A stretch of 47,442 bases of DNA, taken from NCBI RefSeq assembly GCF_001940785.1, contig NZ_MSLS01000038.1:23695-71136 (forward strand), in the 5' to 3' direction. Under the pieces are notes generated by a model. The model did no database searches. It was not told the DNA's origin and was given only the letters and a program-made list of their open reading frames with translations. The position numbers were made by a program, and so were the translations under genes. The DNA is from Bacillus sp. MRMR6. Its GTDB lineage: Bacteria > Bacillota > Bacilli > Bacillales > Cytobacillaceae. This document shows, piece after piece, positions 22,366 to 31,310 of this stretch. How positions within the stretch are numbered: position 1 is the first letter of the stretch; every line of letters starts with the position of its first letter.

Positions 22366-23340
22366 TTACTCCGCCTCTAGATCCAACGGACGTAACCTAG
22401 CTTCAATTTCAGCACGTCGTGGCTCTAAAAATGGCGGAAGTGCTAAACTCTCACCTAAGGTTTCCAGCGGCTCATCCACATCAAACCCTGGAGTGTCAGT
22501 AGATAGCTCGAACAAAATATGATTTGGCTCTCTAAAATACAGCGCCTTAAAATAGTAGCGCTCTACCTTTCCTGAATTCATCAGCCCAGACGCTGCGATC
22601 CGCTCTGCCCAGTAATTATACTCTTCCTCATTTGGTACGCGGAAGGCAACATGATGAACACTACCCCGACCTGCACGCTCTCTAGGCAAATCTGGTCTAG
22701 TCTCAATGTGAACCTCTGCACCTGAACCACCCTCACCTGTTGAATACACCTGAATATCAGGAAAGTCTCCAGCTAGCGATGGATAAGAGCCTGCATAAGT
22801 GAATCCCATAACACTTGTTAAAACTCCAATCGTTGGCTCAGCCACTTTAACCGTTAAGGTCACCGGCCCAAGACCGATAATGCCATATTCTTTCGGGACA
22901 TCGCTTCCCTCCCACGCCTCACCTGCCGCTACCCCTGCTTCAGCATGATCTGCCACTAAAATAAGCCGGGTCCCTTCATAATCCTGAAAAGCCAAAGTAT
23001 CACGATTAGCTCGCTTTGCAACTGATTCATGCTGAATTCCTAACTTTCCAAAACGTTCCTGCCAATAATGCAGTGCTGCAGTGTCCCTCACCCTTAACGA
23101 AGTGGAAGAAATACTCGAAACGCCAGGGTAGGTATGACCTAACCCTGGAATATCAAAGAAGGTTATTTCCGTGCCTGGACTACCCTTTGCATCACCATAA
23201 AATAAATGATAAGACTCTGTATTATCTTGATTTACCGTTTTCTTGACAAGCCTTAACCCTAAAACATTTGTATAAAAGTGGAAATTCCTTTCTGCCTTAC
23301 CCGTTAAGATCGAAACATGATGTAAACCTAATAACTTCAT
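22366..23340 (-). CDS. mhqO: Ring-cleaving (hydroquinone-type) dioxygenase, MhqO/MhqA-like VOC protein
   Basis: The 324 residues consist of two tandem VOC modules. The first begins LLGLHHVSILTGKAERNFHFYTNVLGLRLVKKTVNQD and the second GLGPVTLTVK. Metal ligands are suggested by His in LHHVS, His in SVHHVAFRV, and Glu in HILFELSTD. Relatives in B. subtilis (MhqO, MhqA) open hydroquinone rings and are repressed by MhqR. Here the promoter overlaps an MhqR-like operator, which supports the same quinone-stress role. GGAGG lies 9 bases before the ATG. Confidence 0.88.
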   Translation of the reverse strand: MKLLGLHHVSILTGKAERNFHFYTNVLGLRLVKKTVNQDNTESYHLFYGDAKGSPGTEITFFDIPGLGHTYPGVSSISSTSLRVRDTAALHYWQERFGKLGIQHESVAKRANRDTLAFQDYEGTRLILVADHAEAGVAAGEAWEGSDVPKEYGIIGLGPVTLTVKVAEPTIGVLTSVMGFTYAGSYPSLAGDFPDIQVYSTGEGGSGAEVHIETRPDLPRERAGRGSVHHVAFRVPNEEEYNYWAERIAASGLMNSGKVERYYFKALYFREPNHILFELSTDTPGFDVDEPLETLGESLALPPFLEPRRAEIEARLRPLDLEAE

Positions 23341-23360
23341 ATTTTAAACCTCCAAAGAGA

Positions 23361-23396
23361 GTTATATTCGAAAATTATCTCGAATTCAAGATAATT
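23361..23396 (-). promoter_or_regulatory. SigA promoter with MhqR-like operator for mhqO
   Basis: On the minus strand TTGAAT (23384-23389) and TATAAC (23361-23366) are 17 bases apart. The -35 box lies inside AATTATCT-tgaattcg-AGATAATT (23373-23396), an inverted repeat that matches the MhqR box of B. subtilis (ATCTcgaatTCgAGAT). Repressor binding there would block RNA polymerase. Confidence 0.8.
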
Positions 23397-23446
23397 GTAA
23401 CAAACAACCATCTTTAAAGTCAAACCAGGCACAGGTCACACAACAC

Positions 23447-23548
23447 TGTCCACCCCAGACGTACAAATGGGGGAATTTGTATTTCTATGGTGCCTGTCAC
23501 CATAAAAATACAAAACGACCAAAATGTCCACGAGCGGTGCCTGTCACC
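23447..23548 (+). repeat. REP-like element E7, 102-nt form
   Basis: It starts TGTCCACCCCAGACGTAC and ends GAGCGGTGCCTGTCACC. The inner hairpin TTTGTATTTcTATGGTG/CACCATAaAAATACAAA keeps 16 of 17 pairs although its sequence differs from E4 and E8. The changes are partly compensatory (GTG/CAC to TAT/ATA). Confidence 0.95.
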
Positions 23549-23563
23549 TTTATTGTTGTAACC

Positions 23564-24079
23564 TTAATAGTTTTTTTCTATGTATTCTAGTTCTTCTTGC
23601 GGGGTGTACAATCGTGTTGCCCGGCCGACGGTTCCTTTTTGGTATGCCCAAAGGGTGTTGTGTGCACGGAGGGCATTGCTGAAGTCGCCTTTTCTCCAGG
23701 GTTCGAGGATTTTTACGAGCATGTCCTTCGTTTCATCATCTGAAAACGAGGTTTCCATTACAAGGTCAAACAACATCTCAATTTTTTCTGCTGTAATCTC
23801 AGACTTCCCCCATTTGTCTTCTGCATGAACCTTTTGATGGGTCATATTATGAACTTCCTGGATCAGGTCATTTTCTCCCATGTTTCCATATTTAAATTCA
23901 ACCAACAGAGAAGTTTCTTTCTTAAAAGTTTTTTCAATCTCAGCTACCGCTTTTTCAATAGAAACATCTTTCTTAGAACCTGCTATTTGAACAACCCCGC
24001 TGTTCAAATAAAAATAAAGCCCCACGATACAAGCGCTCAATCCAATAATCGTTTTGAATAATCCGAATCTCTTAATCAT
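23564..24079 (-). CDS. Membrane-anchored protein of unknown function (DUF6241-like)
   Basis: GGGGAG spaced 9 bases from ATG at 24077-24079 sets the start; the frame is open further upstream to 24127 but without a ribosome site. The 171 residues hold one N-terminal membrane helix (LFKTIIGLSACIVGLYFYL) and an outer helical domain (EKAVAEIEKTFKKETSLLVEFKYGNMGENDLIQEVHNMTHQKV, ITAEKIEMLFDLVMET, LEPWRKGDFSNALRAHNTLW, TPQEELEYIEKNY). The pattern recalls the DUF6241 proteins of bacilli; the function is unknown. Confidence 0.72.
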   Translation of the reverse strand: MIKRFGLFKTIIGLSACIVGLYFYLNSGVVQIAGSKKDVSIEKAVAEIEKTFKKETSLLVEFKYGNMGENDLIQEVHNMTHQKVHAEDKWGKSEITAEKIEMLFDLVMETSFSDDETKDMLVKILEPWRKGDFSNALRAHNTLWAYQKGTVGRATRLYTPQEELEYIEKNY

Positions 24080-24200
24080 GCTGTTAACTCCCCTATTAGT
24101 TCTTTCTATGATTATACTTGATATCAATCTTGCAAAGAAGAATATCTCCTATTTTTATCTAAATTAACCACTTGGCTTCCAACAACAGAATTCCACGAAA

Positions 24201-24229
24201 TTGAAATGTTCCTAAACTGTTCTTATAAT
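24201..24229 (+). promoter_or_regulatory. SigA-type promoter of the Ntn-hydrolase gene
   Basis: TTGAAA (24201-24206) and TATAAT (24224-24229) are 17 bases apart, about 50 bases before the start codon. Confidence 0.7.
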
Positions 24230-24281
24230 AAACAAAGGTTATTCTTACTTTTAATAGAACTATCTATTAAGGGGGGAAATC

Positions 24282-24947
24282 ATGACAATTATTTCAATCG
24301 TTTGTGTACCAGAGGGCATGGCGATGGCATCAGACAGTAGATTATTGGGGTCTTACACACGTGAAAATGGGATGGTCGACCGCTTTATCTTTTCCGATCA
24401 AGCCCAAAAGCTACTCCTCATCCGAAATACAACCATTGGGATTTCTTTTTGCGGTGATGCCTTTTTTGAAGGAAAAACAACAGCGGATTTTTTGCGTGAT
24501 TTTGATAAACGTCAGGTACTGAACTCTACTACCATTCCAGAAGTCGCTGACAAGCTTCATAACGATCTGCTTAGAAACGGCACCGAGCAATACAACATCA
24601 GCTTCTATTTAGCCGGCTATGATTCTGATGTGCCTTATGTTTATCTAGTTAATAGAGAACATATTATTAGGAAGAACTTTTCCGAAATTAATCAAGTCAT
24701 TACCTATTCTGCAAGCTGGCACGGGGAAATTGCCCCCATCAGCAGACTATTGCAAGAAACACCATTAAACTTCAAGCTGATGCCCCTTAAAGATGCCATC
24801 GATTTGGCTGAATTTATCGTCGGAACCACCATCAATTACCTAAGATTTTCAGATGGTATTTCCACCTGCGGCGGGCCTGTCGACAGCCTCGTCATTTCCA
24901 AAGATTATACAAAATACATCAAACACAAGATCTTGCAGCCATATTAA
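24282..24947 (+). CDS. Proteasome-like/HslV-like Ntn hydrolase
   Basis: The 221 residues read like a proteasome beta subunit: MTIISIVCVPEGMAMASDSR, then DQAQKLLLIRNTTIGISFCGDA, with alternating strands and two long helices. If Met1 is removed, Thr2 becomes the N-terminal nucleophile, and Asp18 and Lys43 fall where the proteasome catalytic Asp17 and Lys33 lie. No ATPase partner (HslU, Mpa) is adjacent and no propeptide is seen. It may be a stand-alone self-compartmentalising peptidase or an amidohydrolase. The assignment rests on pattern only. A strong promoter and GGGGGG ribosome site precede it; a palindrome follows the stop. Confidence 0.65.
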   Translation: MTIISIVCVPEGMAMASDSRLLGSYTRENGMVDRFIFSDQAQKLLLIRNTTIGISFCGDAFFEGKTTADFLRDFDKRQVLNSTTIPEVADKLHNDLLRNGTEQYNISFYLAGYDSDVPYVYLVNREHIIRKNFSEINQVITYSASWHGEIAPISRLLQETPLNFKLMPLKDAIDLAEFIVGTTINYLRFSDGISTCGGPVDSLVISKDYTKYIKHKILQPY

Positions 24948-24950
24948 ATA

Positions 24951-24973
24951 AAGTCGGTGCCAGGCACCGACTT
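24951..24973. terminator. Perfect palindrome between convergent genes
   Basis: AAGTCGGTGCC-A-GGCACCGACTT is a 23-nt perfect palindrome 4 bases after the Ntn-hydrolase stop. No T-run follows, so terminator function is uncertain. It contains the GGTGCC/GGCACC half-sites of the REP-like core. Confidence 0.55.
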
Positions 24974-24990
24974 CAACTCCGCTCTCGTGT

Positions 24991-25440
24991 TTACCTTACA
25001 AAGGTGATAAAATCAGTATTTACTGGCTCGAAATGGTCACTGCGCAGTCTCTGGTTGATTTGACCACGGTGATACTGACCGTGGAGAGCAATGTGGGTAA
25101 GGATATCGCGAACAGAAGTTTGAAATTCCTCGCCTTTGTTATTTTTATAGCTGATAATCCCCTCTAACTCTTCTTCCCCTATTCCATTTAGAAATTCCGT
25201 AAAGTCTTGATAATTTTGCATTACCAGTTTCTCGCACTCTTCCAGACTCAAATCATCCCAAATCGGTAAATGCGAACTATTCAAACCTTTTAATCTAGTA
25301 AACCATACATGCTCAGCGAACAGAATATGCGAAAATAACAGCCTTGTCAGTGGGATCTCACCTTCAACCTTTTTCAATGTTTCCAGAATCTTTTGATTTG
25401 CCCAATGCAAATGTTGGAACATTATCCCAATCGTCTTCAC
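24991..25440 (-). CDS. DinB-fold metalloprotein
   Basis: The protein is about 150 residues, a four-helix DinB-type bundle: MFQHLHWANQKILETLKKV, FSHILFAEHVWFTRLKG and DILTHIALHGQYHRGQINQ. His residues in AEHVW and HGQYHRG give the usual three-His metal site. DinB proteins include bacillithiol- or mycothiol-dependent transferases and stress proteins. GTG starts are possible at 25449 and at 25440; GGTGGGG is spaced properly only for the second. It ends 26 bases before bstA on the same strand, a likely two-gene operon of DinB paralogues. Confidence 0.8.
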   Translation of the reverse strand: MKTIGIMFQHLHWANQKILETLKKVEGEIPLTRLLFSHILFAEHVWFTRLKGLNSSHLPIWDDLSLEECEKLVMQNYQDFTEFLNGIGEEELEGIISYKNNKGEEFQTSVRDILTHIALHGQYHRGQINQRLRSDHFEPVNTDFITFVR

Positions 25441-25465
25441 TTCAAACACCCCACCTATATAAAAA

Positions 25466-25987
25466 TCACCACTTCAACCGATCAATTAAAGACGTGATAT
25501 GAGCTATATGATGCTGGCCGTGCCAAGCATACATTCCAATATACATCGATATTTTGGTTACACCTGCATCGGGATGAATGAAGGTTTTTTCAAGTGCAGC
25601 TGGTTGAAGTTGTCGTAAAATAACAATCCATCTCTTATGTACCGCCTCTAGAAGTTCCAAAGAAATTTCAATCGGCAGGCTTGAGTCGGAAAGTTCCGCC
25701 CATTTTTCTTCTCTATAAGGCTTAATCACCGGATTTTCTTCCGTCAATGCCAGCTTGAGCCTGATATATGCATTCATATGACTATCCGCAATATGATGAA
25801 CCACCTGCCGTACTGTCCACCCTTCTGGCCTGTAAGCTGTATCCAGCTGATCATCCCGCAAATCCTTCACCGCTTCTCGTAACTGAGCAGGCGCAGCCTC
25901 AATAGCATGTATCCAACCTTCTACTACCTCTGTCGTCGGCTCTCCTTCAAATGTAAATAGTCCAATCGGATAGTGTAAATTCTCCAT
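25466..25987 (-). CDS. bstA: Bacillithiol transferase BstA (YfiT family)
   Basis: The 173 residues match B. subtilis YfiT in length and pattern: [16 protein letters not shown] at the start, [31 protein letters not shown], and [17 protein letters not shown] near the end. The three His in VVHHIAD and WHGQHHIAH bind a divalent metal. BstA couples bacillithiol to electrophilic substrates for detoxification in the cytosol. The gene is the first of a probable pair with the DinB-fold gene downstream. Confidence 0.92.
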   Translation of the reverse strand: MENLHYPIGLFTFEGEPTTEVVEGWIHAIEAAPAQLREAVKDLRDDQLDTAYRPEGWTVRQVVHHIADSHMNAYIRLKLALTEENPVIKPYREEKWAELSDSSLPIEISLELLEAVHKRWIVILRQLQPAALEKTFIHPDAGVTKISMYIGMYAWHGQHHIAHITSLIDRLKW

Positions 25988-26129
25988 CGTTTACCTCCCT
26001 TAATGAATTGACCTTCTCTTCATTTTATGACGTATCTATCAATATAAACATACCCTGATAGTGAAAGATCAACCAGTGAGGTACTCCCCCCACTTCGTTT
26101 TTGCTCTTTATATAATCACAAAACTTTCT

Positions 26130-26426
26130 TTAGATTAGCTCGAACAGCCAGTAGCAATGGAGGAAAAAGATAAGGGTATAAAAGCTTGAGGCAAAAACCG
26201 TTAAACCTTTGGTAAGCCTTGAGCTGGGTACCATCTTGAAGATTATGAACAAGTACAGACAGGCGGAAAACGCTATTTTTGTAAAAATAAACAGCCATGG
26301 ATTCGCCTCATATAAACTGTTCATCAACGGATTCATTTCTGTGATAAAACGATTCTCTAATCCGTAATAAGTTACAAAACCATCGAAAATATTCAAAACT
26401 GATAAATAGTGAAAAAGAAAAACCAT
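26130..26426 (-). CDS. DUF5658 family membrane protein
   Basis: The 98 residues hold three to four membrane helices. The family pattern LNIFDGFVTYYGLENRFITEMNPLMNSLYEANPWLFIFTKIAF is clear: Asp and Thr in helix 1, then E-x-NP before helix 2. Function unknown. GAGGTGATAGG directly precedes the ATG. Confidence 0.8.
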   Translation of the reverse strand: MVFLFHYLSVLNIFDGFVTYYGLENRFITEMNPLMNSLYEANPWLFIFTKIAFSACLYLFIIFKMVPSSRLTKGLTVFASSFYTLIFFLHCYWLFELI

Positions 26427-26587
26427 CCTATCACCTCTTATACCAATAAAAAACCTTAATTAAGAACGTTCATTTATCATTATATCCTGTAAAACTATAA
26501 TAAAACCACAATTACTTCTTTATTAAGAACACATTTGTTATGAACTAGCTTATATTCCATCCTACGCCGTAATTCTAATTTTTATAC

Positions 26588-26614
26588 AAAAAAAGAACCC
26601 CTTTAAAAAAAGAG
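26588..26614 (-). terminator. Terminator after the K+ channel gene
   Basis: In the transcript, GAGUCUCUU and AAGGGGUUC form nine pairs including three G-U wobbles, followed by U7. Confidence 0.7.
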
Positions 26615-26627
26615 ACTCTTACATGGT

Positions 26628-27989
26628 TTAGCCTATAATAACTTTTTCTTTTGGAAAGTGGTAATGTTCTTCCTTTATTTCTCCTCTGATTAAAAAGAGG
26701 AAGGAGAAGATGCCTATTCTTCCAATAAACATGAGGAGGATAATAATAGTTTTCCCCCAGAGGCTTAGGTCTGCAGTGATTCCCATAGAGAGCCCTGTTG
26801 TCCCAAAAGCCGAACAGACCTCAAAGAGAATTTTCAGTAGCGGCTGATTCGGCTCTAGAAAGCTCAACATGACAACCGCAACGCCGCAAATCATCGATGC
26901 CGTCATAATGACGGTAAATGATTTAACAACATCTTCCGGGATTATTTCACGTTTAAAGACTTTGATTGCCGTGTTTCCCTTCGCATAGGTATAGATACTC
27001 AATAGTGTAATCGCAAAGGTAGTTGTCCGAATCCCCCCTCCTACACTACTAGGCGAAGCACCGATAAACATTAATATACAAAGAATTAATAAAGTAGGTG
27101 TCGAGAAATCATTCATATCCATCGTGGCCAGTCCGCCATTTCGTGTTGTCACTGACTGAAACAGCGCGTAGAACAATGACTCATGCCATGTTTTATCAGC
27201 AAAATAATGATGCACCTCGAAGATAAGAATTAACAACATTCCAACTGCTACTAAAACAAAAAACGTGAAGGTAGTTAACTTCGTAAAAAGAGAGAATCTG
27301 TAGGCCTTTTTCTTTTTTGTAAAAATGAACTCCTTAATTTCAATCAGCACAGGAAAGCCAATGGAACCAAAGATCATTAACAGAATATTGATTGATTGGA
27401 TAAAGTAATCATGAGCAAAAGGAATTAACGATTGGCCGGTAATATCAAATCCAGCATTGGTTGTCGCACTAACAGAGGCAAAGAATCCTTGTAGAAATGC
27501 TTCTTGCCATGTCGGAAAATAGGTTAAAAAGTAAGTTCCTAATACAATGGTTCCAATGAATTCTATAATCAGAAACAACACAAGGATATGGCGCATCAAT
27601 TTTACTAGACCAGATAGATTCGTTTGATTCTGGTCTGTCATAATTAATTTCCGATCGTTCAACCCGATTTTCTTACCAAATATGATCCAGATAAATGTCC
27701 CAAGGGTCATGACCCCAATTCCACCGAACTGTAAGATAAACGCAAAAATAAATGTCCCAGGGACACTTAATATTTCTGTTAATGAAATCGTAGATAAACC
27801 TGTCACGCTAACAGCACTCGCAGAAGTAAAGAGTGCATCCATCAATGAAAGCTCTGCTCCTTCTTTTAATGTAATGGGAAGAAGCAGAAGAATGGTTGAG
27901 AACAAAACAGCTCCAAAATAAAAGAGAACTAGTAACTGAACCGATGTTAGGCGCAGTTTATGTTTAGCTGATGGGGTATTCCTATGCAT
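26628..27989 (-). CDS. ktrD: KtrB/KtrD-type potassium (Na+-coupled) channel subunit
   Basis: The 453-residue TrkH/KtrB protein has four M-P-M repeats. Selectivity-filter regions are visible as ASAVSVTGLSTI, VSATTNAGFDI, SVTTRNGGLATM and SAFGTTGLSMGI. It carries K+ across the membrane with a cytosolic KtrA/C RCK ring. In B. subtilis ktrB is next to ktrA while ktrD and ktrC are apart; no RCK gene is adjacent here, so KtrD is the better name, though this is inference. GAGGT lies 8 bases before the ATG. Confidence 0.88.
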   Translation of the reverse strand: MHRNTPSAKHKLRLTSVQLLVLFYFGAVLFSTILLLLPITLKEGAELSLMDALFTSASAVSVTGLSTISLTEILSVPGTFIFAFILQFGGIGVMTLGTFIWIIFGKKIGLNDRKLIMTDQNQTNLSGLVKLMRHILVLFLIIEFIGTIVLGTYFLTYFPTWQEAFLQGFFASVSATTNAGFDITGQSLIPFAHDYFIQSINILLMIFGSIGFPVLIEIKEFIFTKKKKAYRFSLFTKLTTFTFFVLVAVGMLLILIFEVHHYFADKTWHESLFYALFQSVTTRNGGLATMDMNDFSTPTLLILCILMFIGASPSSVGGGIRTTTFAITLLSIYTYAKGNTAIKVFKREIIPEDVVKSFTVIMTASMICGVAVVMLSFLEPNQPLLKILFEVCSAFGTTGLSMGITADLSLWGKTIIILLMFIGRIGIFSFLFLIRGEIKEEHYHFPKEKVIIG

Positions 27990-28018
27990 ATTTTTATACC
28001 TCTTTAGTCTTACGTCAA

Positions 28019-31000
28019 TTACTGTGGCTGAGTTTCTCTTAGCCTTCTTGTTTTTCTTGTATTCTTATCAAAGAAACTATAGACAACCGGAATCACAAAC
28101 AATGTTAAGAAGGTACTGCTGATTAACCCGCCGATAACGGTTATCCCCATCGGACGGTTGATTTCAGTCCCTTCTCCGATTCCAAGTGCAAGCGGGACCA
28201 ACCCTAGAATCGTGGTTAACGCCGTCATCAGAATCGGTCTTGCCCTGTGTTTGACCGCTTCAACAATCGCCTCGAGAGAATCCATGCCGCTTTCTTTTTT
28301 CTGATTAATATAGTCAACAATCACGATCGCATTGTTAACAACTATACCCGCTAGAACAATGACCCCAATAATAGCCGTTAGACTGATCGGCGTCCTAGTG
28401 ATCGTGAGCGCTATCGCAACACCAATTACCATCAATGGAACGGTAAACATAATCACGAATGGATATTTGAGAGATTCAAATTGGGCAGCCATCACAAGAT
28501 AGATAAAGACAATCGCTAAAACAAAGGCGAGAATCATTTCATCCATCGTAGAATCTAACAGCTCCCGGTCACCGCTAAAGACGATTTCCGTTTCATCCGG
28601 AAGATTAAGGTCAGCAATCTCTTGATCGACTACCTTTGAGATATCCCCAAGATTGGTTGTTGTTTTATATTTTAACGTAAACTGTACGGCTGACTGCTGG
28701 TTTATTCTTTGGATATCAACCGGCCCGTTTTTTGTTTCAATCTCCGTTACTTCATCAAGCCTTACATAGCCGCCCTCCGGCTTTTTGATTAACAAACCTT
28801 TTAGGTTTTCTAAATTACTCGTGATATCCCTGTCATATTCGACGAAAACAGCATAGATATTTCCTTCCTCTGTCACCATCTGTGTTGCTCTTGTACCACG
28901 GGTTACATCATTCACAATCATGGCAACCTGAGCAGGAACTAACCCTTGTGCGAGTGCCTCTTCGCGGTCAACCGTTACTTGAATTTCTTCCACAGTTTCC
29001 ATCAAATCTGTCGTTAATTCATTTACCTCATCAAGGTCATTCAAACCATTGTAGATCGCTTCAACCGATTGATTTAATCTAGCTTCATCATGATCTCTTA
29101 CGCTGAAGGTAAGTGTATGTGGGCTCGAACCTGTAGAAGATTGCATATTGAATGATAACACAGCGGTCTTATTTGCCTGCTTTGCTGCCTTTTCAAAATT
29201 CACCTTGACGTCATCTACAAATTCAAATGTAGACCTTTCCCGGCTCTCCAATTCTCCCATTTTAACATATAACTCGGCGATATTAGCATTCGTACTTCCT
29301 CTAAAGGAGCCTTCCTGTGTCGTCCCAATTAAACTAACGTAGGCATCCACTTCTGTTTCATTTTTCAATTCATCCTCAAGGGCAGAAAGCACCTTTTCCG
29401 TTTCGGTAAGTGCTGCCCCATTTTCTAGCTCAACACGCACACTGAAAAATCCTTCATCAGTACTAGGTAAAAACTGCATCCCTACCGTTGTGACACCGTA
29501 TCCGCCGATTCCCAGTAAAACCACCGTCATCAATAACACTGCCCAGCGATGTTGAAGGGCCCAGCGAACAGACCTTTCAAGTATTTTCAGCCAGCTATTC
29601 TTCTGTCTCCTATCCACAAGAATTCGTTTAGGTTTTTTCAACAGCTTACTAGCAAGCATGGGCACGACCGTTAACGCAACGACTAGTGAGGCAAATAAAC
29701 TGAATGAAATCGTGAGCGCGAATTCAGTAAATAACTCTCCGATAATCCCGGTGATGAAAACCACTGGTAAAAATACCGCAACCGTCGTGAGCGTTGAGGC
29801 GGTAATCGCTGCACCGACCTCTTTCGTTCCATCCTGTGCTGCCTCTATCGGTGTTTTTCCCATCGATAGATGGCGATAGATGTTTTCGATTACAACGATG
29901 GAGTTATCAACCAACATCCCAATCCCTAGAGCCAATCCGCCAAGGGTCATAATGTTAAGGGTAAAATCAGAAAAATACATTAACACAAAGGTCACAATGA
30001 CACTGTACGGAATCGCAATCCCGATGATCAGCGGACTTTTGATATTTTTTAAAAATAAGAACAATACGAGCATCGCTAACACGCCGCCAATGAGGAGCGA
30101 GTTCGAAATATTGCCGATGGCCATTTGAATGTAGTCACCCTGGTCAAACAACACTTCCGATTTAATTCCCATGTACTTGTCTTTTTCAAGCAGGGCATCG
30201 AGTTCCCGGACAAATTCTCTTGAGACCTCAGCCGTATTGGAGTCAGACTGCTGAAGGACACTAAGCAAAACAGATGGTGCCTGGTTGGTTCGAGTAATCG
30301 TCCGGTCATCCACTTTCATTAGTTCGACATTGCTTATGTCATCGAGAGTAATTTTTGCCCCATCTAATGGGTTGGCGCCGATCGTTAAGCGTTTCAGCGT
30401 ATCTAGTGAGTCTAGCGTACTGATAATTCTAGTGGTCAATTCCTTCCCTTCTGTTAAAATCGTATCACCAGGCAGTGAAATATTATTGGCTTTGATGATA
30501 TCAACAATATCAGCCTGACTTAACTGATAATCTCTCAGCTTCTCTTGATCTAGCTCGACTCTCACCTCCTCAACAGAAGTACCAGAAAGGTTGACACTTG
30601 CAATGCCGTCCACTTTGGTCAGCTCAAGCTGCAGCTGCTCTGCCAGTTCTCTTAGAGCACCCTCTTCCTGTTCTGCACTTAAAGACAGCTGGATGATTGG
30701 AAACTGTGAAGGGTCAAACTTAAGAAAACGCGGCTTGACCACATCATCAGGCAGCTGGGTCATATCAAGCCTTTGAATCACTTCATTTTGGATTTCATCA
30801 ATATCTGTTGTCCAAGAAAATTGCATTAAAATCAAGTTGGCACTTTCCTGTGAGGTGGAAGTCATCGTTTTAATACCTGGCAGGGTTGCTAAGTTCGCCT
30901 CCAGTGGCTTGGTTACCTTCTCGACCACCTCTTCTGGACTTGCCCCAGGATAAGTAGTCACCACAACCCCAACCGGCGGACTAATCTCAGGAATCAGCTT

Positions 31001-31102
31001 CATTGGAATATTCAGTAGCGAAACCGCCCCTAAAATCAAAACAAGAAACATCGTTACTAGTGTAAAAACGGGTCGCCTAATAGAAAAATTACTAATCCTC
31101 AT
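28019..31102 (-). CDS. swrC: RND-family (AcrB/HAE1-type) efflux pump, SwrC-like
   Basis: AAAGGAG 8 bases before ATG at 31100-31102 sets the start; the frame open to 31213 is unneeded. The 1027 residues have the RND plan: RISNFSIRRPVFTLVTMFLVL, a first periplasm-type loop (YPGASPEEVVEKVTKPLE), GLALGIGMLVDNSIVVIENIYRH, AALTTVAVFLPV-type helices, a second large loop, and VVNNAIVIVDYINQ with LTTILGLVPLALG. Asp/Asn charge relay residues lie in GMLVDNSIV. Its closest Gram-positive relative is SwrC/YerP, for surfactant and drug self-resistance and swarming. No membrane fusion protein or outer channel is nearby. Confidence 0.93.
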   Translation of the reverse strand: MRISNFSIRRPVFTLVTMFLVLILGAVSLLNIPMKLIPEISPPVGVVVTTYPGASPEEVVEKVTKPLEANLATLPGIKTMTSTSQESANLILMQFSWTTDIDEIQNEVIQRLDMTQLPDDVVKPRFLKFDPSQFPIIQLSLSAEQEEGALRELAEQLQLELTKVDGIASVNLSGTSVEEVRVELDQEKLRDYQLSQADIVDIIKANNISLPGDTILTEGKELTTRIISTLDSLDTLKRLTIGANPLDGAKITLDDISNVELMKVDDRTITRTNQAPSVLLSVLQQSDSNTAEVSREFVRELDALLEKDKYMGIKSEVLFDQGDYIQMAIGNISNSLLIGGVLAMLVLFLFLKNIKSPLIIGIAIPYSVIVTFVLMYFSDFTLNIMTLGGLALGIGMLVDNSIVVIENIYRHLSMGKTPIEAAQDGTKEVGAAITASTLTTVAVFLPVVFITGIIGELFTEFALTISFSLFASLVVALTVVPMLASKLLKKPKRILVDRRQKNSWLKILERSVRWALQHRWAVLLMTVVLLGIGGYGVTTVGMQFLPSTDEGFFSVRVELENGAALTETEKVLSALEDELKNETEVDAYVSLIGTTQEGSFRGSTNANIAELYVKMGELESRERSTFEFVDDVKVNFEKAAKQANKTAVLSFNMQSSTGSSPHTLTFSVRDHDEARLNQSVEAIYNGLNDLDEVNELTTDLMETVEEIQVTVDREEALAQGLVPAQVAMIVNDVTRGTRATQMVTEEGNIYAVFVEYDRDITSNLENLKGLLIKKPEGGYVRLDEVTEIETKNGPVDIQRINQQSAVQFTLKYKTTTNLGDISKVVDQEIADLNLPDETEIVFSGDRELLDSTMDEMILAFVLAIVFIYLVMAAQFESLKYPFVIMFTVPLMVIGVAIALTITRTPISLTAIIGVIVLAGIVVNNAIVIVDYINQKKESGMDSLEAIVEAVKHRARPILMTALTTILGLVPLALGIGEGTEINRPMGITVIGGLISSTFLTLFVIPVVYSFFDKNTRKTRRLRETQPQ

Positions 31103-31227
31103 GCGAAAAACTCCTTTCAACTGCCCAAAAAGCATGCCACAAAACAAACAGCCACATATGTACAAATATTTACATTCCAAGTCTACTATATAAAACATCC
31201 CCATACGATACAAGTGACAAGCCGTGA

Positions 31228-31279
31228 AAGACTTGAGTCTTGCTATTTCTGTACAATTTTTTACGTTTATGTGTAAAAT
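31228..31279 (+). promoter_or_regulatory. Palindrome and promoter in the swrC-lipoprotein divergent region
   Basis: AAGACT-TG-AGTCTT (31228-31241) is a perfect inverted repeat. TGTACA (31250-31255) and TAAAAT (31274-31279), 18 bases apart, form a likely promoter for the lipoprotein gene. The palindrome sits where it could control both divergent genes. Confidence 0.55.
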
Positions 31280-31310
31280 AAGGACGGGTTATTCAGCAAG
31301 GAGGAAATAA

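Noticed and set aside
31103..31213. N-terminal extension of the RND pump
   Set aside because: AAAGGAG and ATG at 31102, and the family start RISNFSIRRPVF, show the pump begins later.
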